Source: Bradyrhizobium sp. 186
GTDB lineage: Bacteria > Pseudomonadota > Alphaproteobacteria > Rhizobiales > Xanthobacteraceae
DNA length: 64,000 bases
Assembly: GCF_023101685.1 (NCBI RefSeq)
Contig: NZ_CP082164.1
Coordinates: 6,014,001 to 6,078,000 of the forward strand
Reading direction: 5' to 3'
Shown here: positions 33,848 to 41,890 of the stretch, in pieces
Numbering within the stretch: position 1 is the stretch's first letter
Layout of the letters: the number at the start of each line of letters is the position of its first letter
The notes under the pieces: generated by a model
Seen by the model: the letters and a program-made list of their open reading frames with translations, nothing else
Told to the model about the DNA's origin: nothing
The model's database searches: none
Made by a program: the position numbers and the translations under genes

Positions 33848-33945
33848 GCGCAAGCACGTCGAATTCCGCGAATCCAAAATCCAGTAAGATCGCGGGATAC
33901 GCTACGGACTTTGGCGGGGCCGTATGGGCCCTGTTTTTATTTTGC
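33848..33945 (+). pseudogene. Relic of rpmG 3' end and terminator
   Basis: CGCAAGCACGTCGAATTCCG and the following bases encode [16 protein letters not shown], matching the last 12 codons of rpmG except for the final residue. AAGATCGCGGGA and a degraded terminator (GGCGGGGCCGTATGGGCCCTGTTTTTATTTT) come next. It lies 4.9 kb from the intact gene in the same orientation, marking the far side of the accessory region. Confidence 0.9.
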
Positions 33946-33956
33946 CGATCTATCTC

Positions 33957-34018
33957 CGTCATCCTGAGGTGCGAGCCACGCGGCGCAGCGCGCCGTGTGG
34001 GGAGCCTCGAAGGATGAG
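33957..34018. repeat. GAGGTGCGAG-type palindrome, copy 1
   Basis: CCGTCATCCTGAGGTGCGAG at one end and GAGCCTCGAAGGATGA at the other surround a hairpin (CGGCGCAGCGCGCCG). Two related elements follow at 34359 and 34511. The first two bracket the GIY-YIG gene. Confidence 0.8.
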
Positions 34019-34041
34019 CAGCCCCAGCACCCCATTGCCCC

Positions 34042-34350
34042 TTACTTCTTCGGTCTAGGCGCTCCCGCGCGCCGTCGCGCAAACTGGCTCACCGATTTCC
34101 AATCCGAGCGAACAAGAGCTTCCTTCTTTGCCCGGCTCCAGCCCTTGAGTTGCCGCTCGGCAGCGATGCCATCGGTGATCCGATCGAAATACTCGGACCA
34201 CACCAGGACGACCGGTCGCCGCGAAAAAGTGTATCCCGGATAAGCTCCGGCATTGTGCTCGCCGACTCGCTTGGACACGTCTTCGCCGGTGGCGCTTCCG
34301 ATATAGAAGGAGCCGTCCGCGCACTTCAGCATGTAGACATAGACGCCCAC
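34042..34350 (-). CDS. GIY-YIG domain protein (UPF0213/YhbQ type)
   Basis: This is a small single-domain GIY-YIG endonuclease-like protein of about 102 residues. VYVYMLKCADGSFYIGSATG provides the GIY and YIG strands, VSKRVGEHNAGAYPGYTFSRRPVVLVWSEYF carries the conserved arginine and tyrosine, and a glutamate lies in GIAAERQLKGWSR. It belongs to the short stand-alone group whose physiological role is unclear. The GTG at 34350 was chosen because residues further upstream come from the palindromic repeat. It lies between two copies of that repeat, which may have moved with it. Confidence 0.8.
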   Translation of the reverse strand: MGVYVYMLKCADGSFYIGSATGEDVSKRVGEHNAGAYPGYTFSRRPVVLVWSEYFDRITDGIAAERQLKGWSRAKKEALVRSDWKSVSQFARRRAGAPRPKK

Positions 34351-34358
34351 AACATCAT

Positions 34359-34416
34359 CCTTCGAGGCTCGCCGCGCGGTGCTGCGCGCCACACGGCTCG
34401 CACCTCAGGATGACGG
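34359..34416. repeat. GAGGTGCGAG-type palindrome, copy 2 (inverted)
   Basis: CCTTCGAGGCTCGCCGCGCGG on the left and GGCTCGCACCTCAGGATGACGG on the right are an inverted form of the element at 33957. Confidence 0.8.
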
Positions 34417-34510
34417 CCGAGCTTGGGTTGTTAGTTATTTACATTGAAACTTATGATTGCTCGGTCAAATCCGCTTCGATTTGAGCGGCGTGCCAGGCGC
34501 CGCTCTCCAT

Positions 34511-34573
34511 CCCGTCATCCTGAGGTGCGAGGCCAGCGGTGCAGAGCACCGCTGGGCGAGCCTCGAAGGATGA
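34511..34573. repeat. GAGGTGCGAG-type palindrome, copy 3
   Basis: CCGTCATCCTGAGGTGCGAG through GCGAGCCTCGAAGGATGA surrounds the hairpin CAGCGGTGCAGAGCACCGCTG. The remaining sequence between 34417 and 34665 shows no gene. Confidence 0.8.
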
Positions 34574-34665
34574 ACGGCCACGATGCAGCTGGGCCGTCGC
34601 CCTTCGAGGGCCGCTGAAGAGGCGGCCACCTCAGGGGCCCGCGCTGTCCGACTACACGCAACAGC

Positions 34666-35286
34666 CTAGCGACGGCGGAACAGACTGAATTGAAACGATT
34701 GCTCAGCCCCCCAAGGCGTCGCGTGAGCATGCCGACGCGTATCAGTAAGCTGAAAAGCACGACCGAGGGTCTGGCCAAGACCCGCAGGATCGTACCGTTG
34801 TACGGGTAGGCCGCTGCATCGTTCTGGCCCATCGAGCGCGAAAGTCGCGATGATAGCGTACCCTCCTACTTTCAAGGCTCGCTCAAGGCGCCCGACATAT
34901 GCAGCGCGGTCGCGGTCGTCGGTCAGGAAGTGGAACGCCGCTCGATCATGCCAAATATCGTATGCCTTTGGCGGCTCCCATACTGTGACGTCCGCGACAA
35001 TCCAATGAACCCGCGCAGCACGGGCTCCAAGGCGGACTTTAGCTGTCTCAAGCGCAGCCCCGGATAGGTCGAGAACGGTTACGTCGCCGAACCCCCGATC
35101 AACGAGATTGTCCACCAGACGCGAAGCGCCCCCACCCACATCGATGATGGCCGAAGCAGGCGTCGCGCCGATATGCTCAATCAACTCAAGCGAAGGAGCG
35201 GGATACTCCTGAAACCAACTTACTTCGTTCTCGCCCTTTTTGGTGTAGACGCCCTCCCAATGGGCTTGACGGCTGTCACTCTGCAT
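34666..35286 (-). CDS. Class I SAM-dependent methyltransferase
   Basis: The 206-residue protein begins MQSDSRQAHWEGVYTKKGEN. WFQEYPAPSLELIEHIG precedes motif I AIIDVGGGASRLVDNLV, then VTVLDLSGAALETAK (motif II acidic end), WIVADVTVWEPP, and YDIWHDRAAFHFLTDDRDR. The pattern resembles the thiopurine/methyltransferase-12 type found in many proteobacteria. Substrate unknown. ATG 35286 was preferred to 35316 because it begins the conserved part. It is separate from neighbouring genes on both sides. Confidence 0.88.
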   Translation of the reverse strand: MQSDSRQAHWEGVYTKKGENEVSWFQEYPAPSLELIEHIGATPASAIIDVGGGASRLVDNLVDRGFGDVTVLDLSGAALETAKVRLGARAARVHWIVADVTVWEPPKAYDIWHDRAAFHFLTDDRDRAAYVGRLERALKVGGYAIIATFALDGPERCSGLPVQRYDPAGLGQTLGRAFQLTDTRRHAHATPWGAEQSFQFSLFRRR

Positions 35287-35442
35287 CGCGGCTTCCTCCA
35301 ACCGGGTCCGAGACAAGTCAGAAAATGGTCATCCCTCCCATCCTCGACAATAAGCACACATCGATGCCGTCCGTCTTCGTTCCGAGCGCTCTGCTGCGTG
35401 AGGCCCGGCGACAGAGGTGATAATTACCAGGACACGCCCCGG

Positions 35443-36666
35443 CTACGCTGCCCGCAGTACCGGCGGCCGCATCAGCGCAAAGGCGACCTGGATGATGCCG
35501 CCGGCGAGCCCGAGCGCAACGCCGATTCGCCACGCCATGGTGTAAGAGCCGAGCGAGTCGTAGATCACCCCGCCGCCGTAGGCGCCGAGGAAGCTGCCGA
35601 TCTGGTGGCTCATGAAGGCAAGACCCTGGATCATGGCCTGCCAGCGCAGCCCGAACATTTCGGCGACAGCGCCCGCCACCAGCGGGCCGACCCCCATCCA
35701 CAGGAAGCCCATGATCGCGCCGAACAGCAGTGTCGAGGCAGGCGTGGCCGGCAGCATGAAGTACCAGGCGAGCGCGAGCGAGCGGAGGATGTAGATCCCG
35801 CCGAGCAGCGCGAGCTTGTTCCAGCGCTGGCCGGCCCAACCGAAGAACAGCGAGCCCAGCACATTGAAGCCGCCGATCATACCGAGCGTCTGCGCGCTCA
35901 GCATCGGGTCGAGGCCGCAGATGGCAAGGTAGGACGGCAAATGCGTCGTCAGGAACACGAGCTGCATGCCGCAGACGAGATAGGCACAGGTCATCACCAC
36001 GAACGACGCGTTGCCGAATGCGGTCCGCGCCGCAATCATGGCCGTGGCATCGCCGATGTCGTCGGCCGCGGGCTTCGGCAGCGGAATCATGTCGACACGG
36101 CCGGCGTACCAGGCGGCGGGGATCATCAGCACCGACATCACCACGAAGCCGGCGAGCCCGATGCGCCAGCCAAAGCCCTCGTTGAGCATCTGCCCGAGCG
36201 GCGCCGACAGCAGCGCGCCGAGCGAGCCGGCGCCGGAGACGATGCCGAGCACGGTCGAACGCACTGTTTCGGGTACCGCGCGCGCCGCCACCGACATCGC
36301 GATCGCGGCCGCTGTGCAGGCCAGCGAGGTGCCGATCAGCACACCGCCGCCGATCATGATGCCGACGAGGCCATTCGCGGTCGCCATCAGGATGAGGCCC
36401 GCGATGTACATCAGCGCGCCGACGATCATGATCGGGCGGAAGCCGTGCCGCACGGTCAGCGCACCGGCGAGCGGCTGGAGAAAGCCCCAGGCGAGATTCT
36501 GCACGGCCAGCGCCAGCGTGAAATCCGACACCGAGATATGAATGTCATGCGTCAGCGGCTGCAGGAAGATCCCGAGGCTCTGCCGCAACCCCATGCTCAG
36601 CGTGAGCATGATCGAGGCGCCGATCAGAATGGGAAGCGTCGGACGCAGGATCTGCAACAGGGGCAT
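35443..36666 (-). CDS. MFS transporter
   Basis: This 407-residue major facilitator has twelve predicted membrane segments: LPILIGASIMLTLSMGLRQ at the start, then HGFRPIMIVGALMYIAGLIL, a central loop rich in charged residues near residue 205, and further helices to the C-terminus. It resembles the oxalate/formate- and monocarboxylate-type MFS groups in topology, but the substrate is not predictable. It is divergent from a TetR regulator, with a clear inverted repeat in the gap, so efflux or uptake under TetR repression is likely. Confidence 0.9.
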   Translation of the reverse strand: MPLLQILRPTLPILIGASIMLTLSMGLRQSLGIFLQPLTHDIHISVSDFTLALAVQNLAWGFLQPLAGALTVRHGFRPIMIVGALMYIAGLILMATANGLVGIMIGGGVLIGTSLACTAAAIAMSVAARAVPETVRSTVLGIVSGAGSLGALLSAPLGQMLNEGFGWRIGLAGFVVMSVLMIPAAWYAGRVDMIPLPKPAADDIGDATAMIAARTAFGNASFVVMTCAYLVCGMQLVFLTTHLPSYLAICGLDPMLSAQTLGMIGGFNVLGSLFFGWAGQRWNKLALLGGIYILRSLALAWYFMLPATPASTLLFGAIMGFLWMGVGPLVAGAVAEMFGLRWQAMIQGLAFMSHQIGSFLGAYGGGVIYDSLGSYTMAWRIGVALGLAGGIIQVAFALMRPPVLRAA

Positions 36667-36731
36667 TGTTATTCTTCTCCCTAGTCAGCGCGGCGCGATA
36701 GCCGTCGTCTGCGATTCCCGCAGATTTTAGT

Positions 36732-36747
36732 TACACAGACCTGTGTA
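36732..36747. promoter_or_regulatory. TetR operator between MFS and tetR genes
   Basis: TACACAG-AC-CTGTGTA has perfect 7-bp arms and lies between the divergent genes. It is 65 bp upstream of the MFS start and 53 bp upstream of the TetR start, at the place expected for control of both promoters. Confidence 0.8.
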
Positions 36748-36799
36748 CTTAGGCTATAGAAGGGATGCACTGTCAAGCGAAGAGGACGTTCGCCGCCGC

Positions 36800-37411
36800 A
36801 TGGCTCCCCCGCCCACCCCACAGACGATGAAGGAGCGGATCCTCGAGACCGCCGACAAGCTGTTCTATCTGCAAGGCATCCGCGCCATCGGCGTCGACAC
36901 CATCGCGGCCGAGGTCGGCATCTCCAAGCGCACGCTCTACAACCACTTCCCGTCCAAGGACGCGCTGATCGCGGCCTATCTGGCGCGCCGCTTCGTGCAG
37001 CCGCGGCCGTCCGACAAGCCGCCGGCCGAGCAGATCCTCGCCACCTTCGATTCGCTGGAGCGGCGGTTTGCAGCCAAGGATTTTCGCGGCTGCCCGTTCG
37101 TGAATGCGGTGGCCGAGCTCGGGCCCGCGGACCGCGCGGTTAAGAAGATCGCGATCGCCTTCAAGGAGAGCCGCCGCGTCTGGTTTCGCGACCGCCTGAA
37201 TGAGCTCGGAGTTGCCGAGGCGGATGCGCTCGCAACGCAGCTCGTGCTGCTGGTCGACGGCTCCATCGCGCAGGACCTTGTACGCGACGATCCCGCGATG
37301 GCGCGTGCGGCGAAGGAAGCGGCAAAGGTGCTGCTGCGGAATGCGGGCGTGGATGTGGGGGATGATGTGGTGAAGCCGGCGGTGAAACGAGGCAAGCGCG
37401 CGCCGCACTAA
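36800..37411 (+). CDS. TetR/AcrR-family regulator
   Basis: The 203-residue protein has an N-terminal helix-turn-helix, MKERILETADKLFYLQGIRAIGVDTIAAEVGISKRTLYNHFPSKDALIAAYL, which is the classical TetR sequence with the YxHFPSK end of the recognition helix. The ligand domain includes CPFVNAVAELGP and DRAVKKIAIAFKESR. ATG 36800 was chosen; the frame upstream runs across the operator. It presumably represses itself and the divergent MFS gene. Confidence 0.92.
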   Translation: MAPPPTPQTMKERILETADKLFYLQGIRAIGVDTIAAEVGISKRTLYNHFPSKDALIAAYLARRFVQPRPSDKPPAEQILATFDSLERRFAAKDFRGCPFVNAVAELGPADRAVKKIAIAFKESRRVWFRDRLNELGVAEADALATQLVLLVDGSIAQDLVRDDPAMARAAKEAAKVLLRNAGVDVGDDVVKPAVKRGKRAPH

Positions 37412-37417
37412 CCGCTG

Positions 37418-37555
37418 TCGTCCCGGACAAGCGAAGCGGAGCGCAGATCCGGGACCCATAGCCACAGGGAGTAATTTGACGAAGACTCGTGGTTACCTGC
37501 TCGCACCACAACCCCTCCCTGGGGTTATGGATCCCGGCCTCCGCCGGGACGACAG
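37418..37555. repeat. Long-range inverted repeat after the TetR gene
   Basis: GTCGTCCCGGACAAGCGAAG and GGATCCCGGCCTCC-GCCGGGACGAC are oppositely oriented halves of a palindromic repeat. The gap from 37412 to 37718 contains nothing else recognisable. Confidence 0.65.
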
Positions 37556-37718
37556 TTGAGGATGTAGCGACAGCAGTCGTCCCACTACCCGACGATGACA
37601 AAATGCCCCTGTTTTGCCCGACGAGTCAAAGGGCTTTGCGGCCCGCGTAAGCCGTTGATCTCGCTAGCATCGGCTACTGTGCATGGGGTTGTTTTCGAGA
37701 TTTTTGTGCTGGCCAGCC

Positions 37719-39092
37719 TCACGCCGCCTGCGACACCACGCGATTGCGCCCGTCGTGCTTGGCGCGATACAGCGCGGTGTCGGCGCGCTTGAGGACGTCG
37801 GCAACGGGCTCGCCCTTCTGCTCCAGCGTGGTCAGGCCGATCGAGATCGTGACCTCGATCCGCTTGGTGCCCTTGTGGACGGCAAAGGGCTCGCCCGCGA
37901 TCGAGCGGCGCAGGCGCTCGGCGACCATGCCGGCGACGTGGAGGTCGGTCTCCGGCATCACGATGACGAACTCCTCGCCGCCGTAGCGGCAGGCGAGATC
38001 GATGCCACGGATCGACTTGCGCACGCGCACGGCGAATTCGCGCAACACGTCGTCGCCGGCGTCATGGCCGTAATTGTCGTTGATCGACTTGAAATAATCG
38101 ATGTCCAGGATCATCAGCGCCAGCGGCTTGCCGCGAGTCGATGCCTGCTCGGCGAGCGTCGCCAGATGGCTCTCCATGTAGCGGCGGTTATGCAGGCCGG
38201 TGAGCGCGTCGGTGATCGCCATCTCGATCGAGTTCTGCACGTTGTCGCGCAGATGATCGGTGTAGCGGCGGCGGCGGATCTGCGTGCGTGCGCGCGCCAA
38301 AAGCTCGTTCTTGTCGATCGGACGCAGCAGATAATCGTTGACGCCGATCTCGAGCCCGCGGAGCAGCCTTGTGCTGTTCTCGGCTTCCGCGATCGCGAGG
38401 ATCGGCACGTGCCGCGTGCGCTCCAGCGAGCGCGCCTGGCTGCACAGCCGCAGGCCGTCGAAATTGTTGAGGTCGAGCGAGACGATCAGCAGGTCGTAAT
38501 TGCCTTCGGCCGCGTGGAACAGTGCCTCCGTCGGGTTGGGCTCGACATCGACGGTGTGTTCGGCGGCGAGCAGTGCCGACAGCCGCTCATAGGACGACTG
38601 GCGGTCGTCGACCAACAGGATGCGCCCGCCCTTGCCGGTGTCGGCCACCGCGGTGCGCTCGGGCGCCTGCATGCCGATCTCGAGCGAGGTGATGGCGCGC
38701 ATGCGCAACTCGTCCGTCATCATCTTCAGCCGCGTCAGCGAGCGCACCCGCGCAATCAGCACGACGTCGGAGACGGGTTTGGTCAGGAAATCGTCGGCGC
38801 CGGCCTCCAGCCCGCGATTGCGGTCGGCGGGGCTGTCGAGCGCCGTCACCATCACGACGGGGATGTGGTGGGTCGCGGGATCGGTCTTCAGGCGGCGGCA
38901 GACCTCGAAACCATCGATGTCCGGCATCATGACGTCGAGCAGGATGATGTCGCATTCGGCGCGGGCGCAGATTGCGAGCGCCTCGGTGCCGTTCGACGCG
39001 GTCATCACGTCGAAATATTCGGCGGAGAGACGGGCTTCGAGCAGTTTGACGTTGGCAGGGACGTCATCGACAACCAGGATACGCGCGGACAC
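37719..39092 (-). CDS. pleD: PleD-type response regulator diguanylate cyclase
   Basis: PleD makes cyclic di-GMP when phosphorylated and drives pole development in alphaproteobacteria. The 457-residue protein has two receiver domains followed by a GGDEF domain. Receiver 1 (MSARILVVDDVPANVKLLEA; phosphoacceptor Asp53 in LLDVMMP) is complete with its FLTKP lysine. Receiver 2 (ILLVDDRQSSYERL) reads SLDLNNFDG at the equivalent place and acts as an adaptor in known PleD. The cyclase signature is CRYGGEEFVIVMPETD, with the I-site RGID upstream, so product inhibition should operate. It lies 13 bp after divK on the same strand, the conserved divK-pleD operon. Confidence 0.96.
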   Translation of the reverse strand: MSARILVVDDVPANVKLLEARLSAEYFDVMTASNGTEALAICARAECDIILLDVMMPDIDGFEVCRRLKTDPATHHIPVVMVTALDSPADRNRGLEAGADDFLTKPVSDVVLIARVRSLTRLKMMTDELRMRAITSLEIGMQAPERTAVADTGKGGRILLVDDRQSSYERLSALLAAEHTVDVEPNPTEALFHAAEGNYDLLIVSLDLNNFDGLRLCSQARSLERTRHVPILAIAEAENSTRLLRGLEIGVNDYLLRPIDKNELLARARTQIRRRRYTDHLRDNVQNSIEMAITDALTGLHNRRYMESHLATLAEQASTRGKPLALMILDIDYFKSINDNYGHDAGDDVLREFAVRVRKSIRGIDLACRYGGEEFVIVMPETDLHVAGMVAERLRRSIAGEPFAVHKGTKRIEVTISIGLTTLEQKGEPVADVLKRADTALYRAKHDGRNRVVSQAA

Positions 39093-39105
39093 TGAAACTC
39101 ACTCC

Positions 39106-39471
39106 CTACCCGATGAAACGCCGGACCGTCTCGATGAACTTGCCGACCGAGATCGGCTTGGACAAATAGGCTTCGCAGCCGCCTTCGCGGATGCGCTCTT
39201 CATCGCCCTTCATCGCGAAGGCCGTGACCGCGACGATGGGAATGGCGCGCAGCTCCGGATCGTCCTTGATCCAGCGCGTCACCTCCAGGCCGGAGACCTG
39301 CGGCAATTGAATATCCATCAGCACGAGATCGGGCCGCATCTTGCGCACGAGGTCGAGTGCCTCGTAGCCGTTGCTGGTGCCCGTGGTCTGGTAGCCGTGC
39401 GCCTCCAACAGGTCGCGGAAGAGCTTCATGTTGAGCTCGTTGTCTTCCACGATCAGGACGGTCTTAGCCAT
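39106..39471 (-). CDS. divK: DivK single-domain response regulator
   Basis: DivK is an essential cell-cycle switch that controls CtrA through DivJ/PleC and DivL. The 121-residue receiver has the acidic pocket IVEDNELN, the phosphoacceptor Asp53 in [13 protein letters not shown], threonine in [13 protein letters not shown] and lysine in [12 protein letters not shown]. The length is exactly that of the family. Together with pleD it confirms the alphaproteobacterial setting. The upstream gap (39472-39712) has several TTAA-containing stretches but no full CtrA box I would defend. Confidence 0.97.
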   Translation of the reverse strand: MAKTVLIVEDNELNMKLFRDLLEAHGYQTTGTSNGYEALDLVRKMRPDLVLMDIQLPQVSGLEVTRWIKDDPELRAIPIVAVTAFAMKGDEERIREGGCEAYLSKPISVGKFIETVRRFIG

Positions 39472-39712
39472 CCTGTCCTCCCAATTGGCAAGGAGAGCAA
39501 TACATGTGACGCCTCAGGCGCCGCTCGCCGGCGCTTCGAAAACTGGATTCAAACTAGCCTCAGATTCGCTCTAGTTTCGTTAAACCCGAGGGCCGACTTT
39601 CTGCGATGTGGTTTCCAGTTGCTTGTCTGGGGTCGCAAGACTTAGGCACGAGACTCGGGCATGATGATTCCAAAGTAGACACTGAAAGTTAACGGAAAGG
39701 CAAACCGACCCC
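39472..39712. other. Divergent promoter region of divK and DUF3572 gene
   Basis: This is 241 bp without coding content. It must hold the promoters for divK-pleD (left) and DUF3572-dinB (right). GGAAAGG at about 39692 is a ribosome site for the TTG start of the right-hand gene. Confidence 0.5.
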
Positions 39713-40024
39713 TTGAAAAAGCCTGTTCACAACCCCCGCGAAGTCGCTGAAATCGTTGCGATTCAGGCGCTCTCTTTCGTCGCAGGCGAACCCGAGCGGC
39801 TGGGCCTGTTCCTGGCCGAGACAGGTGTCGGTCCGGAGACGCTGCGGAATGCCGCCTCCGACCCCAATTTTCTCGTCAGCGTGCTCGATTTCGTGTTGCG
39901 CGATGACGCGACCGTGAAGGCCTTCGCCAGTGCCTCGGAACTGCATCCGACCAATGTTGCCGCAGCGCGGCAGGTGCTGGGCGACGCGCTCGGCGACCGG
40001 ACCTGGGAGCGCGACGTGCCGTGA
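39713..40024 (+). CDS. DUF3572 family protein
   Basis: The 103-residue helical protein begins MKKPVHNPREVAEIVAIQALSFVAGEPERLGLFLAETGVGPETLR and continues with LVSVLDFVLRDDATVKAFA. These blocks define DUF3572, which is restricted to alphaproteobacteria and has no known function. The start is TTG 39713 with a GGAAAGG site; no better start is available. It overlaps dinB by 4 bp (GTGA), so DUF3572 and DNA polymerase IV are translationally coupled, hinting at a role connected with lesion bypass or its control. Confidence 0.88.
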   Translation: MKKPVHNPREVAEIVAIQALSFVAGEPERLGLFLAETGVGPETLRNAASDPNFLVSVLDFVLRDDATVKAFASASELHPTNVAAARQVLGDALGDRTWERDVP

Positions 40025-41310
40025 ACGCTCCCGATCCGGCCGGGCCCCGCTGCTTCTGCCGGGATTGTCTGGCCGATCTGGATGTGGGCGTACGGCGCTG
40101 TTCTGCCTGCGGTTCCCCTCGCCTCATCCGCCACCGCGCGCTGTCGGCGCTGACCATCGCCCATATTGATTGCGACGCCTTCTATGCGACGGTGGAAAAG
40201 CGCGACAATCCTGACATCGCCGACAAGCCCGTCATCATCGGCGGGGGCAAGCGCGGCGTGGTGTCAGCCGCCTGCTACATCGCGCGCACCTATGGCGTGC
40301 GCTCGGCGATGCCGATGTATAGGGCGTTGGAAGCCTGCCCGCATGCGGTCGTGATCCCGCCGGACATGGCGAAATATGTCCGGGTCGGCCGCGAGGTGCG
40401 CCAGGCCATGCAGGCGCTGTCGCCGCTGGTCGAGCCACTCTCGATCGACGAGGCTTTTCTCGATCTCTCCGGCACCGAACGGGCTCACGGCATGATCCCG
40501 GCAAAAGTGCTGGCCCGCTTTGCCCGCGACGTCGAGCGCGATATCGGCATCAGCGTCTCGGTCGGGCTGTCCTGCAACAAGTTCCTGGCGAAGATCGCCT
40601 CCGACCTCGACAAGCCGCGCGGCTTTGCCGCGCTCGATCAGGAGGAAGCGCGCGCGATGCTGGCGGAGAAGCCGGTCGGCTTCATTTTTGGCGTGGGGCC
40701 GGCGACCCAGGAGCGGCTGACGCAGCGTGGCTTCCGCATCATCGCCGATCTCCAGAAGGCCGATGAGATCGAGATGATGCGGCAGTTTCCGAGCGACGGC
40801 CGCAGGCTTTGGCGGCTCGCCCGCGGCATCGACGACCGCCGCGTCGAACCCGACCGCGGCGCCAAGACGATTTCCAGCGAAACCACCTTCGAGACCGACA
40901 TCCGCGATTTCGCGACGCTGGAGCGGATTTTGTGGCGTCTGTGCGAGAAGACGTCGTCGCGGCTGAAGAGCAGCGAGCTTGCGGGCTCGACCGTCACGCT
41001 GAAGCTGAAGACCGCCGATTTCCGCCAACGCACGCGCTCGCAATCGATCGCGGCGCCCACGCAACTCGCCGCAAAAATCTTCGCGATCTGCCGCGAGATG
41101 CTGGCCAAGGAAATCGACGGCACCGCCTTCCGCCTGATGGGCGCCGGCGTCAGCGCACTGCGCACCGGCTCGGCCGACGACGACACCGACATGCTCGACC
41201 GCCGCGCCGCCCACGCCGAGCGCGCGATAGACGGCTTGCGCAAAAAATTCGGAAGCGCCGCGGTGATCCGAGGCATTGCCTATGAGGGGCCGGAGAAAGC
41301 GCAGGAGTGA
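40021..41310 (+). CDS. dinB: DNA polymerase IV (Y-family)
   Basis: Pol IV performs error-prone lesion bypass. The 429-residue protein has the catalytic IDCDAFYATVE (Asp50, Asp52) and SIDEAFLDLSG motifs, GVVSAACYIARTYGVRSAMP, VGLSCNKFLAKIASDLDKP and FGVGPATQERL in the thumb, and ERILWRLCEKTSSRLK in the little finger. It also carries an N-terminal extension of about 45 residues with CFCRDCLADL and CSACGSPRL, a two-pair cysteine pattern resembling a zinc ribbon that E. coli DinB lacks. The start is GTG 40021 inside the DUF3572 stop region. No canonical beta-clamp peptide was identified at the extreme C-terminus. Confidence 0.95.
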   Translation: MNAPDPAGPRCFCRDCLADLDVGVRRCSACGSPRLIRHRALSALTIAHIDCDAFYATVEKRDNPDIADKPVIIGGGKRGVVSAACYIARTYGVRSAMPMYRALEACPHAVVIPPDMAKYVRVGREVRQAMQALSPLVEPLSIDEAFLDLSGTERAHGMIPAKVLARFARDVERDIGISVSVGLSCNKFLAKIASDLDKPRGFAALDQEEARAMLAEKPVGFIFGVGPATQERLTQRGFRIIADLQKADEIEMMRQFPSDGRRLWRLARGIDDRRVEPDRGAKTISSETTFETDIRDFATLERILWRLCEKTSSRLKSSELAGSTVTLKLKTADFRQRTRSQSIAAPTQLAAKIFAICREMLAKEIDGTAFRLMGAGVSALRTGSADDDTDMLDRRAAHAERAIDGLRKKFGSAAVIRGIAYEGPEKAQE

Positions 41311-41378
41311 GGGACGCGCCTAACGAAGCGCTGGCAGTTCTGCAAGAGATGTCCGGCGCGACGCGCACGTAGCCCACC

Positions 41379-41780
41379 TCAATCCGCGATCGCTACCGCC
41401 TCGATCTCGATCAGCCATTCCGGCGCCGCGAGCGCGGAGACGCCGACGAGGGTGCTGGCGGGCGGCTCCATGCCTTCGAAGAAGACGGAGCGGGCCTTGC
41501 CGATGACGGGGCGCAGCTCCGGCTTGTAGTTCACCACGAAGGTCGTGATCTTCACGATGTTGGCGTAGCTCGCGCCAGCCGCCTTCAGCGCCAGGCCGAG
41601 ATTCTGCATCACCTGCGTGGTCTGCGCGGCGAGATCGCCTTCGCCGACGATCCGCCCCTCCTCGTCGACAGACACCTGGCCCGAGATGTAGATGGTGCGC
41701 GCGCCGGAGGCGGTGACGACGTGGGAATAGGCCGGATTGTGATGCAGGCCACTGGGGCGGAGATGATCGAGCTTGGGCAT
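41379..41780 (-). CDS. RidA-family protein lacking the catalytic arginine
   Basis: This 133-residue protein has the YjgF/RidA fold: ISGQVSVDEEGRIVGEGDLAAQTTQVMQNLGLALKAAGASYANIVKITTFVVNY. Canonical RidA deaminates reactive enamine/imine intermediates using an arginine in the PARTTV block near the C-terminus. Here that block reads PPASTLVGVSALA, with serine or threonine where arginine is expected. The protein therefore belongs among the divergent Rid groups of unknown activity. ATG 41780 is the natural start; the longer upstream frame is not conserved. Confidence 0.85.
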   Translation of the reverse strand: MPKLDHLRPSGLHHNPAYSHVVTASGARTIYISGQVSVDEEGRIVGEGDLAAQTTQVMQNLGLALKAAGASYANIVKITTFVVNYKPELRPVIGKARSVFFEGMEPPASTLVGVSALAAPEWLIEIEAVAIAD

Positions 41781-41890
41781 GGGGCTGGCTCCCGGAGATT
41801 TATGGTTGGGAGGGAGCCTAGCCGCAGTGCGCGCTGAGGGCCAGATGCCAGGATGCGCCGGTGGTGACCGCTTCCGAAAAGAACCAAGCC

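Noticed and set aside
34042..34392. Longer GIY-YIG protein starting at 34392
   Set aside because: The extra N-terminal residues (MARSTARRASKDD) are encoded by the palindromic repeat.
39472..39712. CtrA binding sites upstream of divK
   Set aside because: TTAA stretches occur, but no TTAA-N7-TTAA pair was found, so the evidence is too weak to annotate.
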